Origin: Episyrphus balteatus
Taxonomy: Eukaryota; Arthropoda; Insecta; Diptera; Syrphidae
Direction of reading: 5' to 3'
DNA length: 64,000 nt
Assembly (NCBI RefSeq): GCF_945859705.1
Contig: NC_079136.1
Location: forward strand, 79,918,867 to 79,982,866
In this document: positions 39,501 through 49,750 of the stretch, in pieces
Position numbering within the stretch: position 1 is the stretch's first letter
Layout: every line of letters begins with the position of its first letter
The notes under the pieces: generated by a model
The model's database searches: none
The model's input: only the letters and a program-made list of their open reading frames with translations
Told to the model about the DNA's origin: nothing
Translations under genes and position numbers: made by a program

Positions 39501-40744
39501 TAGAGAATTTTGAATTTTGCAAGTTTCATAGTGTTTAGACGCTTGGTTAACGAGATATGACGATTTAAACATTTTTAAAAGTGATTTTCTCCAAACGTGA
39601 ATTTTTCAACTCCAATTGAATTGTATGCGAAGGATATCGACTCACAGAGCACAAAAATGTATTTTTTATAAGTTTTGGACTTGTAGTTTTGTTTTTAGAG
39701 AATTTTGAATTTTGCAAGTTTCATAGTGTTTAGACGCTTGGTTAACGAGATATGACGATTTAAACATTTTTAAAAGTGATTTTCTCCAAACGTGAATTTT
39801 TCAACTCCAATTGAATTGTATGCGAAGGATATCGACTCACAGAGCACAAAAATGTATTTTTTATAAGTTTTGGACTTGTAGTTTTGTTTTTAGAGAATTT
39901 TGAATTTTGCAAGTTTCATAGTGTTTAGACGCTTGGTTAACGAGATATGACGGTTTAAACATTTTTAAAAGTGATTTTCTCCAAACGTGAATTTTTCAAC
40001 TCCAATTGAATTGTATGCGAAGGATATCGACTCACAGAGCACAAAAATGTATTTTTTTTGTATAAGTTTTGGACTTGTAGTTTTGTTTTTAGAGAATTTT
40101 GAATTTTGCAAGTTTCATAGTGTTTAGACGCTTGGTTAACGAGAAATGACGATTTAAACATTTTTAAAAGTGATTTTCTCCAAACGTGAATTTTTCAACT
40201 CCAATTGAATTGTATGCGAAGGATATCGACTCACAGAGCACAAAAATGTATTTTTTATAAGTTTTGGACTTGTAGTTTTGTTTTTCGAGAATTTTGAATT
40301 TTGCAAGTTTCATAGTGCTTAGACGCTTGGTTAACGAGATATGACGATTTAAACATTTTTAAAAGTGATTTTCTCCAAACGTGAATTTTTCAACTCCAAT
40401 TGAATTGTATGCGAAGGATATCGACTCACAGAGCACAAAAATGTATTTTTTATAAGTTTTGGACTTGTAGTTTTGTTTTTAGAGAATTTTGAATTTTGCA
40501 AGTTTCATAGTGTTTAGACGCTTGGTTAACGAGATATGACGATTTAAACATTTTTAAAAGTGATTTTCTCCAAACGTGAATTTTTCAACTCCACTTGAAT
40601 TGTATGCGAAGGATATCGACTCACAGAGCACAAAAATGTATTTTTTATAAGTTTTGGACTTGTAGTTTTGTTTTTAGAGAATTTTGAATTTTGCAAGTTT
40701 CATAGTGTTTAGACGCTTGGTTAACGAGATATGACGATTTAAAC
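33595..40744. repeat. 195-bp satellite, block 5
   Basis: About 37 monomers, CATAG subfamily. A 6-monomer higher-order unit is visible by the markers GGATATCAACTC (near 35751, 36921, 37876, 39436), AACTCTAATTG (near 35922, 37094, 38049) and GTGTTAAGACG (near 36042, 37212, 38167, 39142). The first interval is exactly 1,170 bp; the second is 955 bp because one monomer and 20 bp (near 37384) were lost. There are deletion monomers near 35383 and 37384 and a T-run expansion near 40052. There is no gene. Confidence 0.97.
35751..39450. repeat. 6-monomer higher-order repeat (1,170 bp), several copies
   Basis: Defined by the markers GGATATCAACTC, AACTCTAATTG and GTGTTAAGACG, which travel together with 1,170-bp spacing in the best-preserved copies. 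The last copies are diverged or shortened. Confidence 0.75.
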
Positions 40745-41213
40745 GGGTTGGGGTCGAAATTCTGTATGTTGCAAAATTCTGTATTCAAAATACTGTATGC
40801 CAAAAAACTGTATGTCAAAATTCTGTATGTGCAAAATGCTGTAGGAACAAAATTCTGAAAGTCAAAATTCTGTATAGCAAAATTCTGGTTGGTCAAAATA
40901 CTGTATTTCAAAATTCTGTACATTAAAATTCTGTAAATCAAGATTCTGTAAAAATGCTGTAAAAAAATATCGTTTTGATAATGTAAAAAAGTGCGCGCGA
41001 GTTACAAAGGTACCCACTCCTATGGCCACACAATTGGTACCTATTCAGATACCAATGCCTAAACAATAATCGAATAACCGTAGACTAAACAAAAGATAAG
41101 ATAAACATCTCATCTCAGTATAAACATAATTTAATCCAATTTAATCCAGTATAATTTTCAAAGACAATATTCGGCACCATAGGTTAAGTGATAAAATGTA
41201 ACATAGTTTTAAG

Positions 41214-41247
41214 TCAGTTCTTAAGAAGCCATCAATAAAGTAAGATC
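41214..41247 (+). promoter_or_regulatory. TATA-less Inr + DPE core promoter in the 5' LTR
   Basis: TCAGTT at 41214-41219 matches the arthropod initiator (start A at 41216). AGATC at 41243-41247 falls exactly at +28 to +32 and fits the DPE consensus RGWYV. No TATA box is seen at -30. This layout is known for gypsy-class LTR promoters in flies. The same promoter sits in the 3' LTR (53164-53197) and could read out into the downstream foldback arm and satellite. Confidence 0.72.
41234..41239 (+). terminator. Polyadenylation signal in the LTR
   Basis: AATAAA, downstream of the predicted transcription start and so inside R. In the 3' LTR copy (53184-53189) it would direct 3' end formation of the genomic RNA. 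Confidence 0.6.
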
Positions 41248-41358
41248 ATCTCGATCCGATTATTAATAAAAATTGTGCGTTGCGTTTTCATTTTAATTCT
41301 CCACGTTAGGAGAAATTTATATATTTTTTTAAGATCCACGGGGATCAGTTACTTAACT

Positions 41359-41375
41359 GGCACAGTCGGTAGGAT
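41359..41375 (+). other. Primer-binding site (tRNA-Ser-like) and start of the leader
   Basis: GGCACAGTCGGTAGGAT lies directly after the last LTR base. It resembles the tRNA-Ser-type PBS of the 17.6/297/ZAM branch, with one probable difference (GGCAC for GGCGC). The 248-nt leader that follows, to 41623, has no coding sequence. The env splice donor should lie in it or in early gag; I could not place it. Confidence 0.75.
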
Positions 41376-41623
41376 ACCCAGTATCCGCTCGCTCGAATAC
41401 AAATAATATCGGTTAAATCAAAATCCGATCTAATAAAAGTGAGAAAATTGTTCTGATCTTAAACTGAGTAAAATTGGGGTTGTGCGACCTTATTAATAAG
41501 GGAAAGTCATATAAACGTACTCTGAAAACACCTATTGAGACTGATAGGTTCGACCCAAAACTCTGATCAAATAATATAAATCAAATCACATAAATTCGAC
41601 AAATTACATAATATAAACATAAA

Positions 41624-42584
41624 ATGGAGCAACAAATTAGTCTTCTTTTAACCGCGACGGCGGAGCAGAAAGAACTCCTGCGGCAGCAGCAGTTATTGCA
41701 GCAACAACAACAACCAGACACACAAGAACATGACCAACAGCAACAAGACCAACAGCAACAACAGCAAGAACAACTACCTGATATCAAACCTGTTACAATT
41801 GTTCTACCAGAGATGGAAATAGTAAAAATTATTCAAAGAGTTAAACCGTTTAATGCAGAAGGGCCAAGAGACGTGGCATCCTTTATATATGACATAGATA
41901 TTAACTTACAATATCTAACACCAGCCACAAAGGCTTTTACAATACAAAATGTAGTCAGAGGACTAATACAGGGAAGAGCTCAACAACCAATTCGAATGCT
42001 AGGACCATATGCAACATGGACATCAATGAGAGAAACACTTATCAAAAACTTCGGACCCCAAGAAAGTTATATCAACATATACACAAAAGCAGTAAGTTTA
42101 AGAAATAACAATCTAGAAATATATTATTTTAAGTTGTGTGAATTAATGGATAGAATTAATATTAAATATAATTTTGAATTGGTTAAATGTAATGAATTTT
42201 CACCCGAGAATGTTAAGGGTATGTTTTTTAGAATTTTCTGCTCTCAATTAAATACAAATCAGGAAAGTTTCGTACTTAGTCGAAACATAAATTGCATGCA
42301 AAAAGCATACGAACTATTAAACAATTATAGAAATTCGAATCCACAGTTTTTAGAAGGACACCCTTCTAGACCTAGAAATTATAATGATTCCAACCGAAAC
42401 AATGGTGGAAATTTCAACAGTAGAAATCCAAATAATAACTTAAATAGATTTAATAATAATAATTTCTCAAATAACAGAAATTTAAACAGTGGTAACTTTA
42501 ATAATAATAACGCCAATAATAATTACTCAAACTTTAGAAATTCTAACAGTAGAAATTTTAATAATAATAATTATAATAATAATT

Positions 42585-42615
<31 letters not shown>

Positions 42616-42844
42616 TACAGGGAATTACAATAGGTTTAATAATAATTCAAATTATAACAATACTCATAACAATAATGGGTATAATAGAAATAATAGTTAT
42701 AGAAACAGTAACAATTATAACAATAATAGTTCCAACCAAAATCAAAATACAAACTCGAGAAGCATAAATATTAATCAAAACAATGAACCAGAAAGCCGCG
42801 ATGTAAATTTTCAGGTGGAGGCCTCAGAGGTCCTCTACCCATAG
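41624..42844 (+). CDS. gag: gag polyprotein of the errantivirus-like element
   Basis: A 406-residue structural protein that should form the particle around the genomic RNA. It starts at the first ATG after the leader. Residues 1-50 are rich in Gln (CAA/CAG runs) and probably coiled. Residues from about 58 to 240 form the globular part, with the segment PFNAEGPRDVASFIYDI at about 74-90 looking like the capsid start of this class. From about residue 245 to 385 the chain is mostly Asn with Arg, Tyr and Ser; it is basic and disordered. There is no CCHC zinc knuckle, as is usual for errantiviruses, so the Asn/Arg tail probably binds RNA. The reading frame is complete with no internal stop. Pol follows in the -1 frame. 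Confidence 0.92.
42805..42839 (+). promoter_or_regulatory. Predicted -1 ribosomal frameshift signal between gag and pol
   Basis: The heptamer AAATTTT at 42805-42811 is read in gag as A|AAT|TTT, the X XXY YYZ slippery pattern. After two spacer bases, GGTGGAGG (42814-42821) pairs with CCTCTACC (42832-42839) in an 8-bp stem (one G-U) with a 10-nt loop. The gag stop is at 42842-42844. The pol frame is -1 relative to gag and is open from here on. The spacer is shorter than the usual 5-8 nt. Confidence 0.68.
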
Positions 42845-45800
42845 TAAATCTCACCATCGAAAACGAAACCATACCTGTACTTATTGATTCTGGTGCTTCA
42901 ACCAGTAGCATAGACTCCAATTGTCTAAAATCATGTACAAGGTACAAATTAGAATATCCCCAGGATATTTTTGGTCTAACAGGTACAACAACAGTCACCG
43001 AACAGATCAAAACATCCTTCCCAAAAGAATTCAACGCACCTAAAAACAATAAAATGATGTGGAAAATTTTAAATTTTTCCGGAAAAAGTTTCAAGGCAAT
43101 CATTGGACAGAATATTCTGTACCCTTTAAATGCCATCCTCAATCTAGGGGAAGGTTCGATTAAAATTTTTAAAGAAACACTCTTTTTTAACTATGCCTGT
43201 CCACAGGAAATCAATTGTTTCGAAGAACTTAAAGAAACAAATAATTTAGAATGCTTATACAAAGATTTAAACAAAGAAGAAAACGATTCCCTCAGAAAAG
43301 TTTTAAAACACAATAGTGACTTATTCTATAGAGAAGGCACTGATCTAAGTTGCACTTCAAACACAACACATAGTATAACCACTACGGACGATAGACCCAT
43401 ATTTTCAAAAATTTATCGTTTCCCAAAAATACACGAAGAAGAGGTGGAAAGACAGGTTCAAGATATGCTGAAACAAGGCATTATACAGAAGTCAAATTCC
43501 CCTTACAATGCACCAATTTGGGTAGTACCCAAAAAGCAAGACAATTCGAGAGTTAACAAATGGCGAATAGTTGTAGACTATCGCAAATTAAATGAAAAGA
43601 CTCATGAGAACAAGTTCCCTCTTCCCAACATCGAGTCAATTTTCGACAAACTCGGTAAAGCCCAGTACTTTACCACACTAGACCTGGCTAAAGGTTTCCA
43701 CCAAATTATGGTCGATAAAAAGGACCAACACAAAACCGCCTTTAGCACCCCCCAAGGACACTATGAATTTGTAAGAATGCCGTTCGGTTTGAAAAATGCC
43801 CCGGCTACGTTCCAAAGAATGATGAACGAAATTCTTGGAGAACATATTAATAAAATATGCGTCGTGTACCTTGACGACATTTTAATATTTGCAACTTCCT
43901 TACAAGAAATGGAAGTGAATATAAAACTTATTTTCAAAGAATTAAGAAAGAGCAATCTTAAAATACAAATTGACAAATGCAAATTCTTTTCCAAAAACAC
44001 TGAATATTTAGGCCACATTTTGACGGATAAAGGTATAAAACCAAATCCAAATAAAATAACAGCCATAGAAAAATTACGTCCACCAAAAACCGTAAAACAA
44101 ATTAAATCATTCTTGGGAATTACCGGTTATTATAGGAAATTCATCGAGAATTATTCCAAAATTGCAATTCCACTAACAGAATGTTTGAAAAAAGGAAGAA
44201 GGATCAATGAAAAAGATCCAGCTTTTCTTAAAGCCTTCGAAGAGTTAAAATCCTTGATTACGAGTCATCCGATATTAAGATATCCTGACTTCAAGAAAAC
44301 ATTTACTCTAACAACTGATGCCTCAGACAAAGCCATAGGTGCTGTACTGTCGCAAGATAATCACCCCATTTCTTTCGCATCTAGGACCCTCAATGAACAT
44401 GAGATTAACTATGCAACATTTGAAAAGGAACTGTTATCTATAGTATGGGCAACTAAGTACTTCCGACCCTATCTTTATGGAGTGAGGTTCAACATAAAAA
44501 CGGATCATAGACCATTAGTTTGGTTAAGTAATCTTAAAGATCCTGATTCACGAACAATAAGATGGAAAACAAGATTGAATGAATATAATCATAATATAGA
44601 ATACGTTAAAGGTAAAGAAAATAAAGTGGCAGATTTCCTGTCGAGAATTAATGTTAACAAAAATGAAATAAATATTAACGAAATTAATAATGATGAAAGC
44701 AAAGAAAGTGAAATTATAGAAAACAAAGGTATAGTAAACAAATTTAAAACTCAAATAATTTTAGTTAAAGAAAAGGAACAAACTTATAAGAAAGTGCATA
44801 GTAAGAAAAAGATCTTCATTACAGATGAAGAAATAAATAACAGTGAAATGATTAAAATATTAAAAGAATACTTACCTGACAAAGGAGTATTAGGAATTTA
44901 TTCAGAATTAGAAGATAACTTATTTGAATTATTTAAAAGTAAAATGTTTGCAAATTTTACAACGTCACATTATAAGTTAAAAAAATGTGCCTTATTAGCA
45001 GAAGATTTACTTAACAAAACCCAATGCTTTGAAAAGATAAAACAAATTCATGAGGAGACTAACCATAGAGGTATCCATGAAAACTACACAGAACTAAAAT
45101 TAAAATATTATTTCAATAAACTTCAAGAAGTAATAGCAGAATATATTAATAATTGCGAAGTCTGTAACTTAGCAAAATATGATAGGAAACCCCCTAAACC
45201 AAAATTTAAACATACGGTAACACCAAACAATAAAAACGAGATAATTCATTTAGACATATTTCATATTGAAAAGAAATATTATTTTACAGTAATTGATAAA
45301 TTTTCAAAACATTTATACGTCAAAGAAACTGCAGAAAAAGGCTCAACTACCTTAGTTGAAATGATAAAAGAATACATTCAAAATTTTGATAGACCCAAAT
45401 TAATTGTGGCAGATAACGAATTTAATACAACTAATGTAATAGAATTTATAGAACAAGAAAATCTATCAATTCATTTTAATTCTCCAAATAGCCATACAGG
45501 TAATGCTGACATGAGCAGATGTCATTCTTCTCTCCTTGAACACATAAGAATACTTAATATCACGGAACCGAATCTTGAAATCACAGAAAAGATTCTTAAA
45601 GCAGCTACGTATTATAACAATACAATACATTCAACCATAGGTAAGAAACCAATAGAAGTACAATTTGGAAATGTAGATATTAATGAAATTTTTAAATTAT
45701 TAGAATCAAAGAAAAATCAATGGTTAGATTATCATAATAAAAACAGAGAAACAAATAAAGAATACCCCTACGATAAAGCTTATATTAAAAATTATGGTCA

Positions 45801-45996
45801 AGTAAGACATAAAGAAAAACCAAAGTTTAGAAAAGTAGATATTAAACCAGACGATGAAGGAAATATTAGACATAATAGAGGCAATAGAAAATTAAAAGTC
45901 CATCCTACACGGATTAAAAGACAGAAAAAGTATTTTAAAGGACCAAATAAAGATAAAATCCCAAAACCCACAAATCAACAAAACCAAAATCAATAA
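42811..45996 (+). CDS. pol: pol polyprotein (protease, reverse transcriptase, RNase H, integrase)
   Basis: The start given is the first codon after the predicted frameshift; the first in-frame ATG is only at 43054 and would lose the protease active site. Protease: DSGA at 42886-42897 with IIGQN near 43097. Reverse transcriptase: LDLAKGFHQI with its Asp at 43681, MPFGLKNAPATFQ, and YLDD at 43867-43878. RNase H: Asp at 44317 (TTDASD), the Glu in FEKELLS, Asp in TDHRPL and the final Asp in VADFLSR. Integrase: zinc-binding HHCC region (about 45048-45168, CEVC), first Asp at 45253 and second at 45412. The third catalytic position (45514-45516, in DMSRCHSS) is Ser where the family has Glu, so strand transfer should be lost. 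The frame is otherwise intact to its stop, 16 bp before the env acceptor. Confidence 0.93.
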   Translation, partial: SGGGLRGPLPIVNLTIENETIPVLIDSGASTSSIDSNCLKSCTRYKLEYPQDIFGLTGTTTVTEQIKTSFPKEFNAPKNNKMMWKILNFSGKSFKAIIGQNILYPLNAILNLGEGSIKIFKETLFFNYACPQEINCFEELKETNNLECLYKDLNKEENDSLRKVLKHNSDLFYREGTDLSCTSNTTHSITTTDDRPIFSKIYRFPKIHEEEVERQVQDMLKQGIIQKSNSPYNAPIWVVPKKQDNSRVNKWRIVVDYRKLNEKTHENKFPLPNIESIFDKLGKAQYFTTLDLAKGFHQIMVDKKDQHKTAFSTPQGHYEFVRMPFGLKNAPATFQRMMNEILGEHINKICVVYLDDILIFATSLQEMEVNIKLIFKELRKSNLKIQIDKCKFFSKNTEYLGHILTDKGIKPNPNKITAIEKLRPPKTVKQIKSFLGITGYYRKFIENYSKIAIPLTECLKKGRRINEKDPAFLKAFEELKSLITSHPILRYPDFKKTFTLTTDASDKAIGAVLSQDNHPISFASRTLNEHEINYATFEKELLSIVWATKYFRPYLYGVRFNIKTDHRPLVWLSNLKDPDSRTIRWKTRLNEYNHNIEYVKGKENKVADFLSRINVNKNEININEINNDESKESEIIENKGIVNKFKTQIILVKEKEQTYKKVHSKKKIFITDEEINNSEMIKILKEYLPDKGVLGIYSELEDNLFELFKSKMFANFTTSHYKLKKCALLAEDLLNKTQCFEKIKQIHEETNHRGIHENYTELKLKYYFNKLQEVIAEYINNCEVCNLAKYDRKPPKPKFKHTVTPNNKNEIIHLDIFHIEKKYYFTVIDKFSKHLYVKETAEKGSTTLVEMIKEYIQNFDRPKLIVADNEFNTTNVIEFIEQENLSIHFNSPNSHTGNADMSRCHSSLLEHIRILNITEPNLEITEKILKAATYYNNTIHSTIGKKPIEVQFGNVDINEIFKLLESKKNQWLDYHNKNRETNKEYPYDKAYIKNYGQVRHKEKPKFRKVDIKPDDEGNIRHNRGNRKLKVHPTRIKRQKKYFKGPNKDKIPKPTNQQNQNQ

Positions 45997-46002
45997 AATT
46001 CT

Positions 46003-46012
46003 TTTATTACAG
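46003..46012 (+). other. env splice acceptor
   Basis: The tract CTTTTATTACAG ends at 46012, just after the pol stop. The exon that follows opens in phase and continues as the env reading frame, beginning with a hydrophobic segment. Errantivirus env is known to come from a spliced subgenomic RNA, so this is the likely acceptor. Confidence 0.62.
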
Positions 46013-47025
46013 ATTTTCAATCAACTCAACAGAAAAACAATCTTTATAATTATAACATTGTTAACTATGAGTCAAATAACAAGCATAAATGCTGATATCC
46101 AAATAGAAAACATAGAAGATGAAGGAATCATCCTAATAAAAGATGGAGACATACCAATAATAAGCGATTATTATCGAATTTATCACAGAATTAATTTACA
46201 AGAATATTTAGACACTATATATAACTTAACTTTATATATACACCAAAACGCAGATATTATATCAGTTATAGGAAACGACCAATCCCTTTTTCATAAAATT
46301 TCGAAAATTCAAACCAATATAAACATGCTTTTAAGTATTAATGAACATTCTGTAAAGAATAATAAAACACTAGTAAATAACAGAGTCAGAAGAGGACTAA
46401 TAAATCCAATAGGTTCAATTTTTAAATTACTTTACGGAGTAATGGACAACGATGATAGAGAAGAAATATTAGAACATTTAGATATCATAGATAAAAATGA
46501 TAAAAAATTAGTAGATGCTTACAACCAACAAATTTCTATTAATGGAATTTTTCAAAACAATTTTAAAAATATCAGAGACAATATAGAAGAAGTAAAAACC
46601 CAATTTTTTAAATTAACAGAGAACGTTAGAGACGAAATAAATGAAATTAAAAACGAAATTACACTACTTAAACTCCATAATTATATTTCTGAATTAGATA
46701 ATGAAATTGAAAAAATTATTGATAATGTAAATGCAGCAAAAGAAGGAATTATGTCTAGATCAATCCTGGATATAGATGAAATTGAAGAAAATTTTATAGG
46801 TTTAAATGAGCTAAAAGAAATCAAAATTAACATTTTTGGTAAGGAAAATTCAAATATTTTTATAATTATAATAAGTGTACCAATATTTTTAAATAAACAA
46901 TTTCCAACTTACTACTTAAGATTAATACCTTTTTCAAATAATTCAATTATATCAAATATAGAAGAACAAAAAGTTCTAAAATACGAAGATAAAATCTATC
47001 CTATTAATAAATATCTTAAAAAAAA
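46013..47025 (+). pseudogene. env: env, 5' fragment (signal segment, furin-type site, N part of the membrane subunit)
   Basis: Reading from the acceptor, the frame begins with a short polar stretch and a hydrophobic run (about 46031-46066), a probable signal peptide. The first in-frame ATG, at 46067, would cut that off, so the start codon is probably supplied by the spliced leader. A furin-type motif RVRR is encoded at 46382-46393, followed by a Gly-rich hydrophobic stretch like the fusion peptide of the insect F-type envelope family. A long charged coiled-coil region follows (about 46560-46740). The product is an envelope glycoprotein precursor. The gene breaks off in an A-run at 47018-47025 where the 5.35-kb insert begins; beyond it the frame reads about 30 foreign codons to a stop at 47123-47125. 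Confidence 0.82.
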
Positions 47026-47128
47026 CGTGTGTGTACACATGTACACGCGACTGAAGTTTTACTTCTCACTTTTTTTTTTTGCAAAACTACAAATTTTATT
47101 TCTAATAACATTCATTAATTTCTAATAA
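47026..47128. other. Left end of the composite insert
   Basis: Contains a near-palindrome, GTGTACACATGTACAC, at 47031-47046, the 14-bp inverted end at 47053-47066, a T-run, and the first copy of CTAATAA. No gene. Confidence 0.5.
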
Positions 47129-47370
47129 CATAGGGTAGAGTTGGCTATTTTCTGCCGTCTCCAGTTTCCGGCCACCTTTCGAAAAATCGTTATAACTAGT
47201 GATTTCGAAGGCGTTTATTCCAAATTTTCCCTCGTATGCTGTTCTAACAAATAAGAAAACAGCATAAGAACAAAATTTTGGAATAAACCCTATGAAATCC
47301 CTAGCTATAACGATTTTCCAAAAGGTGGCCGGAAACTGGAGACGGCCGAAAATAGGCAACTCTACCCTAC
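47129..47370. mobile_element. Palindromic miniature element (TAGGGTAGAGTTG ends)
   Basis: About 242 bp. The two halves are imperfect inverted copies over almost the full length: TAGGGTAGAGTTG and CAACTCTACCCTA at the ends, with CCGTCTCCAGTTTCCGGCCA and its inverse inside. CTAATAA occurs on both sides (47122-47128 and 47371-47377) as a possible 7-bp target duplication; a TA duplication within TAGGGT is an alternative. A 104-codon minus-strand frame here is an arm artefact. Confidence 0.72.
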
Positions 47371-47592
47371 CTAATAAGTTCAGGACTAATGATATTGCAA
47401 TAGAAAACAATACCATTCTGATTAAAGAAAGCCGACTAGGCTCTTCAAAAATTTCACATCTTATTTCACATAATTATGTAGATTAAAAAAGAATCGATTT
47501 TTTGTTCAGTACAACAGACTTCGCGAATTATTTACGACAAGTAAAACGCAATGAGATCGATTTTAATTCGATTTTAGAAGAAGTTTGTGTAT
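47371..47592. other. Unassigned spacer with a short open frame
   Basis: AT-rich sequence between two miniature elements. A forward frame ending at 47486 runs about 38 codons beyond the element with protein-like composition (segment NDIAIENNTILIKES). It may be a remnant of a transposase or other gene, but I do not recognise it. Confidence 0.35.
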
Positions 47593-48704
47593 GGGCAATT
47601 CCATGGTAACTCACGTTACATTCACAAAAATTTCCAACACATAAATAATTTTTTTTTCAATTTTAATGTAAATTGATACGAAATTACTATCCATGAATGG
47701 AGCATAACTATTACTTTCATAATTCACTAAAAAAATTGTCTTTATTTTTAACATTTACTTGGGAAAAATAAAAGTTTGATGGTAACTCACGTTACAAAAA
47801 TCGGACACGAATTTTAAGGGTCCGACAGTATGAAGTTTTTATGTGAAATTAAGTATCTTAATTTGTTTTCAATGAAGATTCCATACATACAAAATTACAA
47901 GCTTTTAATATGAGTGACAAAACCAAACATTTTTTCAATATTTCAAGGAAAAATTTTTAAATATTTAGGTAACTCACGTTACATTATTTTGGTAACTCAT
48001 GTTACCTGCGATTTGTGGTTCCAAAAGTAAAAAAAAGATGCATTTTCACTCAAGTTTTGTTTTAATCGAATAGTGTGTAACGAAGCTTGCTTAAATGTTA
48101 ACTTATTTTAGCACTCACCAGGGGATATTGTCATCGTCACTATTAGACTCATCATATTTTCAGTTTGCTTGTTTTTCCGTCATTTTCATGTGAAATTCTT
48201 CTGTTGCTGGCAAGCTTATGCTATAAAAATGCTTTACTGGTTGAACAGAATGAAAATTCGCTTGTAGCAAAGAAAAACGTCGTGGTACAAGATGTCAAAT
48301 AAATTCGCTCAAAATGTAGAAAAGATGAACAGAATTATGTGGCGTACAAAAATGTCAATTGCCTTGAAAAAAAATAATTTTAACTGAGTAACCACATTAG
48401 AAACGTCAAAAGTCTTTCCGCTTGTAGCTTGAAGTAAAAGTCGACTCGACTTGTACCACAGCGAATTTCCTTGCCACAGCCACAGCTACGTATTCTGGCA
48501 CCAATATACTAATTTCATACTTTTTAACTTTGACAGCGACACAAGACACAAGCCACAGACACACATTCTGGTCTACCAGTTAAGATTATTAAACTCCCTG
48601 AATTTTTATGTTGCTATTTATAAATAGTAATTTTCTAATAAAAAAAGTAAAAATGACTGCATAATTTGTTCAAAATTCGTGTCCACTTTTTCATGGAATT
48701 ACCC
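47593..48704. mobile_element. Putative TIR element carrying GGTAACTCACGTTAC iterons
   Basis: Starts GGGCAATTCCATG and ends CATGGAATTACCC, a 13-bp inverted repeat with one mismatch, with GTAT on both sides (possible 4-bp target duplication). The left part holds four copies of GGTAACTCACGTTAC at 47605, 47781, 47968 and 47991 (the last with CAT for CAC). Each is itself a GTAAC/GTTAC inverted repeat. The right part has a further inverted pair, CGTGGTACAAG near 48281 and CTTGTACCACAG near 48448. No transposase is visible in its 1.1 kb. Confidence 0.55.
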
Positions 48705-49160
48705 GTATGGCTTTTCATTCTTGCAGGGAAGCTGCCTATGTAATCAATTTATATTGAAGGTTTTGAGTGACCAACAACAACTTGTGTGTACTTTCAAATA
48801 AACTACAAGAAACAAGAATCTTATGTCAAAATTCAAATAAAAAAAAACACTACTGGAAAAGTCAAAATGACATTTTCCTATAGCGTAGATAACTCAGCAG
48901 CTACATGTGCATTATTTTTGTGTGCATTATTGTGCCTGTTCACACGTGAAGAACGTCTAGGGTTATCATACGTCAAGAATTACTTCTGCGTATTTTGTTT
49001 TTCATTTTATGTTTAAAGAAAAATATAAAAATGGTTTTGAAACCAAATTTATGTTTTTTGCATCTTTGTTTAAAATTTTGTCACAAAATGACTTTGTAAA
49101 TTTGCACTTTTCTCTTTTGGCAAATAGTAGTAATGGAATGACGACACCAGAAAGAGATGC
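48705..49160. other. Unassigned AT-rich spacer
   Basis: I see no gene, inverted repeat or known family. The 76-codon frame at 48786-49016 shows no recognisable domain and is probably chance. Confidence 0.5.
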
Positions 49161-49171
49161 GTACCTACGGG

Positions 49172-49336
49172 AACGGGTAGTTGTATGAAAAAATTCCAAA
49201 CCAGAAAGTCAAAGTTCACGTGTGGAAAAGTTTCTCATGTAAACGTCGGTCGTCGCCGTTCCAGCTTGGAATTTTTCCACACGTGAACGTTGACGTAAAT
49301 CACCGGTTTGGAATTTTTTTTCATACAATTTCCCGT
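49172..49336. mobile_element. Diverged palindromic miniature element, related to the tandem trio at 49751-50246
   Basis: CGGGTAGTTGTATGAAAAAA and TTCCAAACC near the left pair with GGTTTGGAATTTT and TTCATACAATTTCCCG near the right; GTTCACGTGTGGAAAA pairs with TTTTCCACACGTGAAC inside. The arrangement (CGGGTA, TTGTATGAA, TTCCAAAC) repeats that of the three copies downstream, so this is an older member. Neighbouring 49337-49485 holds nothing recognised. Confidence 0.6.
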
Positions 49337-49485
49337 CTGGAACTGTTCCGGCTTGGAATTTTTCCCTACCGTAGTGCCACCGTATTCACTTTTTCGATTT
49401 TGGTTTACAGCTGTGGTGAGTTAAAAAATTTATTTTTCCGAAAAAATCTTAAAAAATTGGGTGATTTGCCTACGGCCTCTAATGG

Positions 49486-49719
49486 CCCTATTCTGGCAAA
49501 CCTCACAAGTTATGAGGACCTCACAAGGTGAGCTGATTTTGATTTTGTGAGGTTTTCGCGTCACAAAAACTTTCGAATTTGTGATCTGCTCTGAAGGAGG
49601 TCACAACTCACAAGTTGGATTTTTGCTAGTAAGAAGTTTGTGAGAAATAAATTCTTACAAAATCGAGTTATGATCACCTTGTGAGGTTTTTGTGACTTGT
49701 GAGGTTTGCCAGAATAGGG
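49486..49719. mobile_element. Miniature element with CCCTATTCTGGCAAACCTC ends
   Basis: About 234 bp. CCCTATTCTGGCAAACCTCA at the left is matched by GAGGTTTGCCAGAATAGGG at the right, and CACAAG/CTTGTG motifs are spread through both arms. No clear target duplication was found. Confidence 0.65.
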
Positions 49720-49750
49720 GGGTAAATCACTTGATTTACCATACAAATAT

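Larger units (their letters stand above)
41000..41358 (+). repeat. 5' LTR
   Basis: 359 bp, AGTTAC...TTAACT, matching 52950-53308 at every base I compared. It holds an Inr/DPE promoter and an AATAAA signal. Its first 70 bp also encode the last 23 codons of env in the 3' copy. Confidence 0.96.

Noticed and set aside
10613..40161. Recurrent minus-strand frames of 62-68 codons with nearly identical peptides
   Set aside because: They fall in deletion or indel variants of the 195-bp satellite, where a stop codon is shifted out of frame. They follow monomer variants, not selection on a protein.
41581..41787. Cys-rich 68-codon minus-strand frame
   Set aside because: Antisense of the CAA/CAG Gln tract of gag; the Cys and Ser codons come from that low-complexity DNA.
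42489..42767. 92-codon Ile-rich frame overlapping gag
   Set aside because: It is a frame-shifted reading of the AAT-rich Asn tract of gag (ATA/ATT codons), with no sign of independent coding.
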